Below, one piece after another: positions 35,818-46,459 of a stretch of 64,000 nucleotides of DNA (positions within the stretch are counted from its first letter, which is position 1; each line of letters opens with the position of its first letter). Source of the DNA: Haloglomus litoreum. Lineage in GTDB: Archaea; Halobacteriota; Halobacteria; Halobacteriales; Haloarculaceae. The notes below the pieces were generated by a model. The model made no database searches, was not told the origin of the DNA, and worked only from the letters and a program-made list of their open reading frames with translations. The position numbers and the translations under genes were made by a program. Location: contig NZ_CP119988.1 in NCBI RefSeq assembly GCF_029338515.1, positions 3,100,001 through 3,164,000 of the forward strand, written 5' to 3'.

Positions 35818-37536
35818 ACACCCGATACCGAGTCAAGCAGACAGAGTGAGTTCGGGAATTACGCCCCCTTGGAGACACCCGATACCGACTGAGGCCCCCG
35901 AGGGACCTCATCCGCCAGGAGCGTCGACCGTCAGTTGGTACGAGGTGTGGGGGACCACCCATGACTTCCAATCCAAGAGGCGCCCGTCCAGTCGGAAGCT
36001 CAGTCGGTACGAGGTGTGTCCGTGAGGGTCGGGATAGAGGAACGAGATGCCCGTCCCCAGACGCTGGGGTCACTCGGCACGACGTGTCCCCCGGTTACTG
36101 AGAGCGTCCGACTGGGAACGCCGATTGAGTACATTCGATGCTAGAACCACCGGATGCACTACGGGTGCCACAACCAGTTCGCGATGTTCATAGAACTCGT
36201 CCACACGGGACGTGTCGTCGACACAGTCCATGAGCGTGGGCACGAAATGGTCGCAGCGTCCGGACCCGAAGTGGGACTGGCTGGACCACCGTAGTATCTT
36301 GCGGTCCGTACAGTAACAACCGTGGCTTCGCCGGTTCACACGAACGATGGTGACTGTGATACCTGTGCTTACGGCCAAGCGCGAGTCAACCAAGGCGCAG
36401 CACCTCGAACGAGAGCCCTGTCGAACGGGGGAGGGAGCCGAATCAGATCCGGCGATACATAGCGTTTCCATGGCGAATTCACCCAATACGGACGCCTCAT
36501 GATTCCGTCGTTCGCCTCCCAGACCCCCCACCATTCACGAATCAGCCCGTTCAGCGCTGCTTTCGTCTGATATCGAATATGGATACGGGAGTACCCGACC
36601 TCGGAGATACACAGCCGCCGATAGCGAGCGTTTCCATGGCGAAATCCCGCCGGAGAACGGACACCGGCCTCTGAGCCGACCCGAACCGGGGGTGTTCACA
36701 ATCGCCGCTGTATCCACAACAGAACCTGTGGAGAACGGGTGTGTGCTATCTGCGGGATCGATGACCCCCAGTCGAATATCCAGATGCGAAGAATCGGCGG
36801 TAGCGGCTTGCTACGGTCACTCCCGGAATTCAGATTCTCGGGCGGTTCAGAAGCCGGTGGTCGTGAAATGTCTTCGGAGAGACAGTGTATCGGTAGATCG
36901 AGTCGTATCTCCCTCCGGAGACCACCCTGAACAGTTCGATTGTCACCGGAATCTGGGATGGCGATTCTACCGATACGTAGCCACTACGCTACGTGTACCG
37001 TCATTTGAGTCGGGTCGAGACCCGATTTTCCCCTGTGCCGCGTACGGGTCGATTTCTCCATGGAGAGCGCCGTGTATCGGTATCTTCTATGTAGCTGCAA
37101 TCAGTGGTGTTCATGATTGCGACCGTAGCGAACGGCAGGCGGCCCTCAAATCGGTACATCGGCACTGAAACGGCGAATTGTCGATCCGTGTGGCCAGTGG
37201 GCACCGGTCCACCGTCGGCCCATCGGGCAGGCGAATTCCCCCAGAGAATACACAATCGAATCGTAGAGGTCTTGCTGTGGAGGAGAAAACGGCTGTGGAG
37301 GTTTCACAGACTCCTCAGCTCGAATTACGATTTCACGGAGAGGAGCAGGGAGGACATTGAACGGGAAGATGTGGTTCACTCGGTATCGGGTGGGGGCGTC
37401 AAGCGATAGATCGACACTAGAGCCGTCTTTTAGAGAGCCTTCCAGGCATCTGTCACTCGGCTTGTGGTGTGTCTGTCGACCATTGAACTGCTTCGCAACA
37501 ACACTCGCTCCCGGTGAATCAGTCGGCACGAGGTGT
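35818..37536. other. Putative replication origin with seven ORB-like 16-bp repeats
   Basis: A 16-bp motif close to AGTCGGTACGAGGTGT recurs seven times. It is inverted at 35818-35833 and 35875-35890 and direct at 35933-35948, 36002-36017, 36072-36087, 37378-37393 and 37521-37536. An AT-rich stretch (about 35,755-35,812) separates the repeats from the Orc1/Cdc6 gene. About 1.3 kb without a gene separates the two repeat groups. This is the normal layout of a haloarchaeal origin beside its initiator gene. Confidence 0.8.
36461..36643. repeat. 17-bp direct repeat pair inside the origin region
   Basis: AGCGTTTCCATGGCGAA occurs at 36461-36477 and again at 36627-36643, 166 bases apart, between the two groups of ORB-like repeats. 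No gene covers it. A role in origin function or plasmid maintenance is possible but unproven. Confidence 0.5.
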
Positions 37537-37561
37537 CCACCAGAGAATCCTCACGCCGCTA

Positions 37562-37597
37562 ACATCCTCCCCGCGCTGAAGCACGGGGCTTTCTCCT
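37562..37597. repeat. Solo IS200/IS605-type end hairpin
   Basis: ACATCCT is followed by CCCCG, a CGCTGAAG loop region and CACGGGG, then CTTTCTCC. This resembles the ends of the TnpB elements in this window. No transposon gene accompanies it. It lies just right of the last origin repeat. The remaining bases to 37,721 show nothing recognisable. Confidence 0.5.
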
Positions 37598-37721
37598 TGA
37601 CTTTCCGTAATCCGAGTCAGCAGCCCACCAGAAGTACACGGGGGAACTCCATCGTGAGTCGAAATACCGGAAACCACCTGCCCTTCCAACTAGCCATATC
37701 GGCGGCGCGAGTGAATCTCGG

Positions 37722-38894
37722 TTAGCTGAGAAATTTCCGGAAGAATGAACTCAAGGTACCGTCGTCTTCCGTAGCTCCTTCCGCATCCCTCCCGCCGATA
37801 GGCTCCGAGGATGGAGAATCGTTATCTTCAATCTGTATTTCCAGCGTCTGGATTCGGTCTTCTTTCAGACCGAGCAGCGCCTCCAGCTCCTGCACACGCT
37901 GCTCCAGCAGCCGTATCCGCTCTGCATCGTAGGCTTGCTGTCCACGCAGTTGTGAATCGTGTGAGCTACGAGATGGACTACCATCCTGCGAACCAGTCGC
38001 CGATTCGTAGAACTCGTCGGTCACACCCACAGCCCGCTCGACGGTCACCTCACCGTACGTCGAGCCATCGCTGTAGTGGGGTTCGTCCCACTTCTCACGC
38101 ATCAGCCCCGAGTCACGGAACAACGCGTCCATCCGCTTCGCATCGCCACCGGTCCAGAAGGCGAGCAGACAGCAGAGCGCCATGTCGGCCTCCGACTGAC
38201 TCGTGTAGCCGGTCGTCTGCCCCTTCCAGAGGCGCCGGAACTTCTCCCCGTTCTTCGCGACACCCGCCCGACGGATCAGCTCCGAATCCGAGGGTTCGGG
38301 CTCCGACGCCTGGCCAGAGGCCGGCTCCTCCCCGCCCACCCTCGTCTCTGCGCCGATGTGTTCGTAGTATACCCCGTCGAGCTCCTCGTACCGCTCCTTC
38401 GCCGTCGTGGGCGTCCCTTCGACGTGGTTGCCGGTGACGGTGAAGAAGCGCTTCTTCTCGTACATCTCGACCTTCCCACGACGGTTTCGCTTGTTCGGCA
38501 GCCGCCCCTTCAGGATGACGTGATACCCTGTTCCGCTGGGTGAAACCTCGGTGTACGAATCAAGTACACCGACGATCTCTTTCGCGACCGGGGTCGGCCG
38601 CCCGTTCTCGACATCACGGCAGTCGTCCAGGTCGATACCGACGAGCGGGTCGATCTCGGTGAAGACGAACCCGAGCCCGTAGTCCCACTCGGTCGCGAAC
38701 TCGTACGCGATGTCGAACGAACTCCACGTCTCCGGATCCGTCGTCGATGCCCACTTTCCGGTCGCGGGATTGATCGGCACCTTCGTCGGCTTGCCGTCCC
38801 GCTCTTCTTCCCGCCAGCAGAGCCACTGCTCACGTGCGGTCATAGCATCCGGTATCTCGTCTGCCGTCGGCTGGGGATACGCAGTATCAGTCAT
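37722..38894 (-). CDS. Primase-polymerase-like replication protein
   Basis: This 390-residue protein begins MTDTAYPQPTADEIPDAMTA. The N-terminal half has a phage NrS-1/AEP-like primase-polymerase pattern: WLCWREEERDGKPTKVPINP, GLGFVFTEIDPLVGIDLDDC with the D-x-D pair, SGTGYHVILKG and KRFFTVTGNHVEGTP. A helical region and a C-terminal coiled coil (LLEQRVQELEALLGLKEDRI) follow. Its start overlaps the stop of the VirB4-like gene by 8 bases. It is transcribed toward the putative origin. Confidence 0.75.
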   Translation of the reverse strand: MTDTAYPQPTADEIPDAMTAREQWLCWREEERDGKPTKVPINPATGKWASTTDPETWSSFDIAYEFATEWDYGLGFVFTEIDPLVGIDLDDCRDVENGRPTPVAKEIVGVLDSYTEVSPSGTGYHVILKGRLPNKRNRRGKVEMYEKKRFFTVTGNHVEGTPTTAKERYEELDGVYYEHIGAETRVGGEEPASGQASEPEPSDSELIRRAGVAKNGEKFRRLWKGQTTGYTSQSEADMALCCLLAFWTGGDAKRMDALFRDSGLMREKWDEPHYSDGSTYGEVTVERAVGVTDEFYESATGSQDGSPSRSSHDSQLRGQQAYDAERIRLLEQRVQELEALLGLKEDRIQTLEIQIEDNDSPSSEPIGGRDAEGATEDDGTLSSFFRKFLS

Positions 38895-40488
38895 CGGCCA
38901 CCTCCTCGCCGATGGACAGACCGTTGTCGGCGATAACCTCAGATCCTGCATCACCCTCGGTAGGTGATTCCGCGACGTACCCGTCGATGACCTGTGCCTC
39001 GTACGGACTCGCCCGGACACGAATGGGGAACCAGCCCTCCTCATCTATCCCGAGCAACGCTTCAGAATACCCGTCCTCGTCGTTACCCGCCTTCGCGGTC
39101 CGGACCCAGTTGACCTCGCGCTCTGAGAGACCGAACCATTCAGCGAGTTGCTCGGCCTCCTCGTTTACCCGGTGGATGACTGTCATCGAGCAGAGGTTCG
39201 CGATGGTCCGGGCTTCCGGCGTGAGCGTGAACTCGCCGCCCGTCTGCGTGACGAAGTGAAGCGAGAGATCGTAGTGACGGCTGTGGCGTACGGCCGTCTC
39301 CAGAAACCCGAGCGAGGTCGCATCCGACATGAGGTAGTGCGCCTCGTCGATGACGAACAGCACGCGCTTCTCGGTCGCCTTCGCCCGTTCGTAGACTGCG
39401 TTGAACAACACCTGCATCATCAGCCCCGTCTCCGACCGGCCGCGGCTGCCCTCCTCCTGTCGCAGATCGAGGTAGACGACCTTCGAATCGAGGTCGAACG
39501 CCGTCGGCTGCGCGAGATGTTCGAGGTCGCCATCGGCCCAGAACGAGGGTCGGAGGTCCTTCAGCAGCGACTGCGCGTCCGCGCGGACGCTGTCCTGCTC
39601 GCCTGCGGTCTCGTAGCCGAACGCCCGTGGGTCATCAAGCAGTGTCTCCAGCACGGAAATGACATCCGTGACGGTGGGCGATTCGCGGACGTGCGTGCCC
39701 GGTTCGCGCGTGATGCCCTGGCGCTCGTAGGCCTCTTGCACCGCCCGGCGAAGCGTCTGCTTGCGCTCGCCGAGCGGGTTGTTCGCGACGTGCTCGAAGA
39801 ACGTCCCGAAGAAGGTCATCACCCAGGCGATCTGCTGGGCCCACGGGTCGAGGTCGGGAACGCTCCGTAGGACCGACTCGGGTGTCGGCTTCAACTCGAG
39901 CGGGTTCAGCCCGCGACGCCCGCCCACGGTGATTCGCTCGCCACCGAGCGCCTGACTCACCCCAGCAAATCCACCCATCGGATCGAGCATCACGATGACC
40001 GTGTCCTCGTCGTACATCGCACGGCGGACGAGTTGCAACTTGGTTCCGAACGACTTGCCCGCGCCGAGTTTCCCGATGGTAATCATGCAGTAGCCAGTCG
40101 AGCGGTTGAACCGGTCGAGGATGAGTGGGCTCTCGTTGAGCGCGTACGTCCCGTACTCGATACCCGGCTCGGCAAGCGCACCTGCGACGAACGGGAACAG
40201 CGCACCCGCTGCGCCCGCGAGCATCGGCGTGGTCGTCTCCATCGACTCCGCAAGCTGGTCGACCGCGACAGGACTGCAGGAGGTGAGCGTCGCGGGCTGA
40301 GCCCAGCGCGGCGTCACGGGCGTCAGGTTCGCTGGGGCGCGGCGGGCAGCCTTCCGAACCGAGTCCACGTCGTGTTCGACGGTCTCGCGGTCTTCGCCAC
40401 GGACCGTCAGGAACATCGAGGCATCGAACGCCCGCGTCGGGGTGTTGCGCAAGACGTCGTACAGCGCCTGATAGTCCTCGAGGTCCAA
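38887..40488 (-). CDS. VirB4/HerA-like ATPase, N-terminus lost at a TnpB junction
   Basis: The 533 remaining residues carry a VirB4/TraC-type motor domain: Walker A MITIGKLGAGKSFGTK (about 135), VIVMLDPMGGFAG, Walker B KRVLFVIDEAHYLMSD (about 370) and the C-terminal VTQTGGEFTLTPEA. Such proteins power DNA transfer or secretion. The frame runs up to about 40488, where it meets a TnpB fragment on the other strand. The available start is only a TTG and the usual N-terminal domain is missing, so function is doubtful. Confidence 0.75.
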   Translation of the reverse strand: MDLEDYQALYDVLRNTPTRAFDASMFLTVRGEDRETVEHDVDSVRKAARRAPANLTPVTPRWAQPATLTSCSPVAVDQLAESMETTTPMLAGAAGALFPFVAGALAEPGIEYGTYALNESPLILDRFNRSTGYCMITIGKLGAGKSFGTKLQLVRRAMYDEDTVIVMLDPMGGFAGVSQALGGERITVGGRRGLNPLELKPTPESVLRSVPDLDPWAQQIAWVMTFFGTFFEHVANNPLGERKQTLRRAVQEAYERQGITREPGTHVRESPTVTDVISVLETLLDDPRAFGYETAGEQDSVRADAQSLLKDLRPSFWADGDLEHLAQPTAFDLDSKVVYLDLRQEEGSRGRSETGLMMQVLFNAVYERAKATEKRVLFVIDEAHYLMSDATSLGFLETAVRHSRHYDLSLHFVTQTGGEFTLTPEARTIANLCSMTVIHRVNEEAEQLAEWFGLSEREVNWVRTAKAGNDEDGYSEALLGIDEEGWFPIRVRASPYEAQVIDGYVAESPTEGDAGSEVIADNGLSIGEEVADD

Positions 40489-40489
40489 A

Positions 40490-41581
40490 CGGCAGGTTCG
40501 TGACGCGCTCTACTCCGAACTTCGAGAGGAGACGGACCTACAGGCACAACTCGTCCAAGCCGCCATCCGGCGAGCCGTCGAAGCCGTCAAAAGCGGTGTC
40601 GAACGCTGGAAGAAGGGACAGCGCGTCTCCCAACCGACGTTCACCGCCGAAACGATGGACTACGACGCACGGAGCGCGACCTTCTACCGCAACAAGGTGT
40701 CGCTGGCAACCATCGAGGGCCGGGTCGAACCCTCGTTCGTCCTCCCGGCGGACAGCCCCACGCCCTACGAGCGGTACGTCCTCTCCGAGGACCACGAGTT
40801 CCGCGAGAGTACGGTTCGATACGACGCAGTAGACAACGAGTTCTACCTCCACATCTCGACTCGGCGGATAGACGGCGACGCAGAGGTTTCGGAAGATACC
40901 GGGCACCCCGACCAAACGGTCCTCGGTATCGACCTCGGCGTCAACAGTCTCGCCGTCTCCTCGACCGGGCGCTTCTGGCAAGGAGATGATTACGACCACT
41001 GGTGCCGTGAGTTTGAGAAGCGACGCGGTGGGATGCAACAGCGCGGGACTCAATCCGCGCACAACGCCATACTTCGACTCGGCAAGCGCGAAGAAGCGTG
41101 GCGGAAACAGTACATCCACACCGTCGCTAACGAACTTGTCTCGGAAGCCGTCGAACACGACTGCGACGTTATCGTGTTCGAGGACTTGACCGACATTCGA
41201 GAGCGACTTCCGCACGCGAAGTGGCACCACGTGTGGGCGTTCCGACGCCTCGTCGAGTACGTCGCGTACAAAGCACCCGAGCGGGGCGTCACCGTCGAAC
41301 AAGTTGAGCCGAACCACACGTCCCAACGCTGTTCTCGGACGGACTGTGGGTTCACTCATGAGAACAACCGCCACGGAGAACAGTTTGAGTGCCGGAAGTG
41401 TGGGTATGAGGTGAACGCGGATTACAACGGCGCGAAGAACATCGGGCTACGGTACGCTCGAAAGCGGATACACAGACTCCGTTCCTCGCCTAAGTCGGGG
41501 AGCGGAGACGCAGAAGTAGACCTGCGTATAACTGGTGGAACGATGAGCGGCGAGAGTCACCGGCCTATCGCCGGTGGCTGA
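40490..41581 (+). pseudogene. TnpB, 5'-truncated (second subfamily)
   Basis: Coding sequence is open from about 40475 without a proper start and reads RDALYSELREETDLQAQLVQ, a TnpB N-terminal region lacking perhaps 40-50 residues. RuvC-like motifs are intact: GIDLGVNSLAVSS, IVFEDLTDIRERL, and VNADYNGAKNIGL after the CSRTDCG/CRKCG zinc finger. A hairpin (CACCGGC, CTATC, GCCGGTG; 41558-41576) overlaps the stop. A second inverted structure reaches about 41653, next to the PIN gene stop. An ATG at 40655 could give a shorter protein. Confidence 0.75.
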
Positions 41582-41657
41582 TTGCCGGGAGTCCACATCA
41601 AAGCCCCACCCTCAACGAACCGAGGCGCGGAGCGCCGAGGGAGTAGGGTGAGGTAGT

Positions 41658-42230
41658 TTACGCGTTCTCACCGTCGACAAGATATCGCTGGCGCAGTTGA
41701 GCAACGTATTGGGAATCCCAGCCCTTTGTCTCGACGTAGTAGCTGAGAGCCGCCTCGACGAATTCGCTCGGAAGGACCCCGTGGGCCGCAAACGTACAGA
41801 GGATATGCGGACTCGTGAAGAGGGAATTCCTGTCGTCGAGTGCGAGGCTGACGAACAGGTAGTTGGTCGTGTTGAACTCGTCCGTGATGAAGAGGTCCGC
41901 CTCCAATTCGTTGGCCAGCCAGATTGCCTCGGCTTCCCCGCGGTCGAGTCCGTACTCAAGCGGCTCGTCGGTTCGGTCGTCGACATCGTGTGTCGTCACT
42001 TGGTGGGCTGCTCGGAGCACGAGATCGGCAGCCGTAGCCAGGAGGTCCTCTCCACCCGTTGCCTCAGTGACCTCTCCGAGGACACTCGCAGGAACATGGA
42101 CATCGTACGCCGCGAGGAGGGCTTTGAATGGGTCCGCACCAGAAGGGGCCCGGGCGCGCCGATCGACGACCGGTGTAGCGAGATTCAGCAGGACGTTGGT
42201 GTCGACGACGGCAACGGCTTGCCCCGACAT
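41658..42230 (-). CDS. PIN-domain protein, toxin-like
   Basis: This 190-residue protein begins MSGQAVAVVDTNVLLNLATP, with the first PIN aspartate. ASVLGEVTEATGG and DRGEAEAIWLANELEADLFI carry further acidic residues, followed by TDEFNT. It starts two bases after the stop of a ribbon-helix-helix-like gene, so the two form a toxin-antitoxin-type operon. It is longer than standard VapC proteins because of a C-terminal extension of about 40 residues. The right end of the TnpB element abuts its stop codon. Confidence 0.8.
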   Translation of the reverse strand: MSGQAVAVVDTNVLLNLATPVVDRRARAPSGADPFKALLAAYDVHVPASVLGEVTEATGGEDLLATAADLVLRAAHQVTTHDVDDRTDEPLEYGLDRGEAEAIWLANELEADLFITDEFNTTNYLFVSLALDDRNSLFTSPHILCTFAAHGVLPSEFVEAALSYYVETKGWDSQYVAQLRQRYLVDGENA

Positions 42231-42232
42231 TG

Positions 42233-42625
42233 TCAGGCGCGCGACTCGTCCTCGGATTCAGACGACGAATCGTCCCTCCATTCCGGAATATCGCCGTCGT
42301 AGAAGCTCTCGTCGCTCGGAAGTCCGTCCGCAAGCTGGGGTTCAGCGGGGGTGCGGTCAATCGACGCCTCGAGGAGCTTCATCCGCATGGCCTCCTCGCG
42401 ACCGAGAATCGCCTCGACAGTCTTGTAGTCGACGCGCCCATCGTAGTAGGCGTCGCCAAGACGCCGACGGAATGCCTCATCGTCGGCGAGGGCTTCCAAC
42501 TCATCCTCAAGTGCATCGATGAGGAGTCGAGTCCGAGAGATGTCGAGAATATCGACGACGCTGTCGGCACGCTCGACGAGGGATTTTGGGGCGTTGAAAT
42601 CGATTCGGGTCTTCTCCTCGGCCAT
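42233..42625 (-). CDS. RHH-like antitoxin partner of the PIN protein
   Basis: This 130-residue acidic protein begins MAEEKTRIDFNAPKSLVERA and continues DSVVDILDISRTRLLIDALE, a ribbon-helix-helix-like opening. A long acidic tail (DIPEWRDDSSSESEDESRA) would bind the toxin. The start is ATG 42625; a GTG at 42628 is one codon upstream. A perfect 19-bp palindrome lies seven bases before the ATG. Confidence 0.75.
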   Translation of the reverse strand: MAEEKTRIDFNAPKSLVERADSVVDILDISRTRLLIDALEDELEALADDEAFRRRLGDAYYDGRVDYKTVEAILGREEAMRMKLLEASIDRTPAEPQLADGLPSDESFYDGDIPEWRDDSSSESEDESRA

Positions 42626-42631
42626 CACGCC

Positions 42632-42650
42632 ATGTGTAGAATCTACACAT
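42632..42650. promoter_or_regulatory. Perfect 19-bp palindrome, probable PIN-pair operator
   Basis: ATGTGTAGA (42632-42640), a central A and TCTACACAT (42642-42650) form a perfect inverted repeat just before the antitoxin start. The position mirrors the VapBC operator at 1830-1851, although the sequence differs. Confidence 0.7.
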
Positions 42651-42761
42651 ACTTAGGCATCACGCCGCTCCTTTGACCTGGTGGCATCCGACGACACGCA
42701 CCGCCCAGGGCCTCTATCGAAAACTCGGGAGATACAGGAGACGGGTCCGTTGGCTTTGGAT

Positions 42762-43007
42762 TCAAGCCTTCCACGTGATATCCTGAGGAGCGACGAACAC
42801 CGGGACCGACACGTCCCGATGACCGAAGTCCTTGACGTCGGTCGAGAGGACTGCGAATCCGTTCTCCGCTGCGTATTCGAGAACCGCCGCATCAGGAGCG
42901 GACGGACCGAGCGCCTCGATATCCCTACTGTACGAAACGTCGTGACCGTCCCCGCGAAGTGCAGAAACATACGGCCCAGGGACGTTCTCGTCGGCTAGGA
43001 TTCGCAC
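42762..43007 (-). CDS. DUF5615 PIN-like protein
   Basis: This 81-residue protein begins (GTG) MRILADENVPGPYVSALRGD and has GPSAPDAAVLEYAAENGFAV followed by LSTDVKDFG. This is the DUF5615 pattern with acidic residues of a PIN-like nuclease fold. DUF5615 genes normally follow DUF433 genes directly. Here the DUF433 gene (44,399) is 1.4 kb upstream because a TnpB element is inserted between them. Expression from the original promoter is therefore questionable. Confidence 0.8.
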   Translation of the reverse strand: MRILADENVPGPYVSALRGDGHDVSYSRDIEALGPSAPDAAVLEYAAENGFAVLSTDVKDFGHRDVSVPVFVAPQDITWKA

Positions 43008-44396
<1,389 letters not shown>

Positions 44397-44398
44397 TG

Positions 44399-44707
44399 CT
44401 AGTCCGCCTCTTCAGCCGATTCGGTTCCCTCGTCAGCGAGTCCAAGCCGTTCCCGAGTCCGTCGCTCGCCGTCCCGCCGTCGTCGTTCAGCGTCCCGTTC
44501 GCGGGCCAAGAACTCCTCGCGATGGTCGTAGTAGTACGAGAGTGCGTGGAAGACATCGCCCACGGAGACGGCGTATTCGCCAGCGACGACATGAGGGTCC
44601 TCGTTGTTGTCCACAACGCGGCGCTTGATATCGAGGACCGTGATTCGAGTCCCCTCGATACGTGGGGAACCCGACCGGATGTCCTCGTCGCTGACCACTG
44701 TCGTCAT
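44399..44707 (-). CDS. DUF433 protein, antitoxin-like
   Basis: This 102-residue protein has the core DIRSGSPRIEGTRITVLDIK and VVAGEYAVSVGDVFHALSYY. It is the expected antitoxin-like partner of the DUF5615 gene at 42,762, from which it is separated by the inserted TnpB element only 2-3 bases beyond its stop. A basic, arginine-rich helix follows the core. It lies downstream of, and in the same direction as, the archaeal ATPase gene at 44,887. Confidence 0.8.
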   Translation of the reverse strand: MTTVVSDEDIRSGSPRIEGTRITVLDIKRRVVDNNEDPHVVAGEYAVSVGDVFHALSYYYDHREEFLARERDAERRRRDGERRTRERLGLADEGTESAEEAD

Positions 44708-44886
44708 ACTCCTCTGTAGTTCGGGTTGCGTGATAAGCCCTTGCCAGGTCTGCTCGTTGCGCTGATTTGCGTCGTGACGGGTTAATCACCTGCCCCTGCC
44801 GAATCGTGTTGGGCCTCAATATCCCCCGTCATGTATCTCGCCTAGTTAGAAAGGAAGAGGCCGAATACAGTCCCCAGTTTTCTGCC

Positions 44887-46272
44887 TCAGGAGTTCTCTA
44901 TCACGTTCTTGAGGCTGAACAACTGGAGGTCGTCACGTTCGTTGACGGCCTCCCGAACGGACTGGGTTGCACCGTTTCGAGCGAATAGCGCGTACTGGAT
45001 ATCTGCGTCTCCACCACCGGGTGGTGTCCAACGGATCTCCGCAGCGTGGTCCTCTAGCGAAGCGAGTGCGGAGTAGTCGAGCGGCGCGTTCGTGAATTTG
45101 CACTCCCCGACGACCATCGTCCCCTCGTCGGTGAATCCCACGACATCCACTTCGTGTTCCTTGTACCACCAGCGACCGATATCGAGGAATAGCTTGTCCG
45201 GGTAGAGGTTCGGAAGCGCCTCCTGGCAGAGCGTCTCGAATGCCGGGCTGACGAAATCTGCGAGTTCAGGTTCGATGATTGCCTCGTAGGCATCGCGTCC
45301 AAGGCGCTCGTAGCGGTCCTCATTCCCGTAGACGAAGCGGAACCAGAACCTGAACAGTGAATCGCGAAGTCGATACCGGCCGCGGCGGGATTTCGCTTTC
45401 TCTTCGGTGATGGGAACCTCACGCTCTACGAGTCGGAGCCGTTCGAGTTTCTGCGTGTATGTCGACATCTGCTTCCCATCGATACCGATGGCCGTGGCGA
45501 TCTCGTTCGATGTTGTCTTGCCCGCCGCGATAGCCGAGAGTATCGCGAAGTATCGGTTCGGCTCCCTGAGTTCTGTTCGGAGGACGTATTCCGGCTCGTC
45601 GTGGAGGTAGCCCTTCTGCGAGAGTACCTCCTCGGTGAGAACCGTCGCGAGGTCCCGCCCCAGGTCAATTCCATCGAGGTAGTAGGGAACACCGCCGAAC
45701 ACGCCCCACGCGAACACACGCTCTTCCGGCGTGTAGTCGTCCGGGAGAAACTCCTGTGCAGCAGCGAAACGCAGCGGCCGGAGGTCAAGTTTCTCCGTGG
45801 CGCGGCCGTAGAGCGGGCTATTGCCAAGGAGGGTTGCTTCCTCCATCATACTGATCGACGAGCCGACGAGGACGAGCGTTCCGGCCGTGTGTTGGAAGCG
45901 CTGGTCCCAGAGGCGCTGAATGACTGATGGGAGGCTCTCATCGGCGTCGATGAGGTACGGAAACTCGTCGAGCACGACCACAGCATCCTGATCGCCGAGA
46001 TAGCCGAGAAGGGACTCCCAGTCCTTCTTGATATTCGTGACTCCCGGGAACGTCTCTGCCGCGATATCGACGAACTGGTCGAGTTGGAGTCGTGCTGTCG
46101 TCTCCGTGGCCTGATAGACGATGGCGTCGTCACAGTCCGTGAGCGAGTGCTGGACGAGTTGTGTCTTGCCGAGCCGCCGCCGCCCGTAGATGACCGCCAG
46201 CTCCGCCTCATCCGAATCGTAGCACTCGCGCAATCGAGAGAGTTCCGCGTCACGATTCACAAAGCCGTCCAT
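44887..46272 (-). CDS. Archaeal AAA+ ATPase with DUF234 nuclease-like C-terminus
   Basis: This 461-residue paralogue of the protein at 8,656 has the same length and layout: MDGFVNRDAELSRLRECYDS, Walker A YGRRRLGKTQLVQ, Walker B AVVVLDEFPYL, and the winged helix around EIATAIGIDGKQMSTYTQKL. The C-terminal EVDVVGF and VVGECKF form a PD-(D/E)xK-like site. It precedes a DUF433 gene, as the other copy neighbours one. Tandem 15-bp repeats lie upstream of its start. Confidence 0.85.
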   Translation of the reverse strand: MDGFVNRDAELSRLRECYDSDEAELAVIYGRRRLGKTQLVQHSLTDCDDAIVYQATETTARLQLDQFVDIAAETFPGVTNIKKDWESLLGYLGDQDAVVVLDEFPYLIDADESLPSVIQRLWDQRFQHTAGTLVLVGSSISMMEEATLLGNSPLYGRATEKLDLRPLRFAAAQEFLPDDYTPEERVFAWGVFGGVPYYLDGIDLGRDLATVLTEEVLSQKGYLHDEPEYVLRTELREPNRYFAILSAIAAGKTTSNEIATAIGIDGKQMSTYTQKLERLRLVEREVPITEEKAKSRRGRYRLRDSLFRFWFRFVYGNEDRYERLGRDAYEAIIEPELADFVSPAFETLCQEALPNLYPDKLFLDIGRWWYKEHEVDVVGFTDEGTMVVGECKFTNAPLDYSALASLEDHAAEIRWTPPGGGDADIQYALFARNGATQSVREAVNERDDLQLFSLKNVIENS

Positions 46273-46273
46273 A

Positions 46274-46370
46274 CCCAGCTGTCTGCTGGGTGCAAAGTAA
46301 TTATTCCGGTTAGGCTAATCTAGAATAGGCTAATTTGAAATTGGCTATTTTGGATTTCTCATTGGGCTAA
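46274..46370. promoter_or_regulatory. Hairpin and tandem 15-bp repeats upstream of the ATPase
   Basis: CCCAGC (46274-46279) pairs with GCTGGG (46285-46290) just upstream of the start. TAGGCTAA at 46311 and 46326, TTGGCTAT at 46341 and TGGGCTAA at 46363 form an array, the first three with an exact 15-base period. A repressor or iteron-type binding site is likely. Confidence 0.5.
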
Positions 46371-46420
46371 CCACATACTAATGCCGATTCAGCGATGCAT
46401 TCCTCTGGAACTCAGAGAGG

Positions 46421-46459
46421 CACAAGGCGGAAGCCATGACTTCAGTCGCGGGTCGATGA
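46421..46459. repeat. Collapsed TnpB-element relic
   Basis: The left-end sequence CACAAGGCGGAAGCC is fused directly to the right-end sequence ATGACTTCAGTCGCGGGTCG, deleting the whole interior. The relic supplies the final codons and stop of the small wHTH gene on the minus strand. Confidence 0.65.

Noticed and set aside
35818-36087. CRISPR-like repeats beside the Orc1/Cdc6 gene
   Set aside because: The repeats are 16 bp, occur in both orientations and have uneven spacing, which fits initiator-binding sites and not an array.
40490-41581. Functional TnpB at this site
   Set aside because: RuvC residues are intact, but the N-terminal region is missing and no normal start codon precedes the conserved N-terminal residues.
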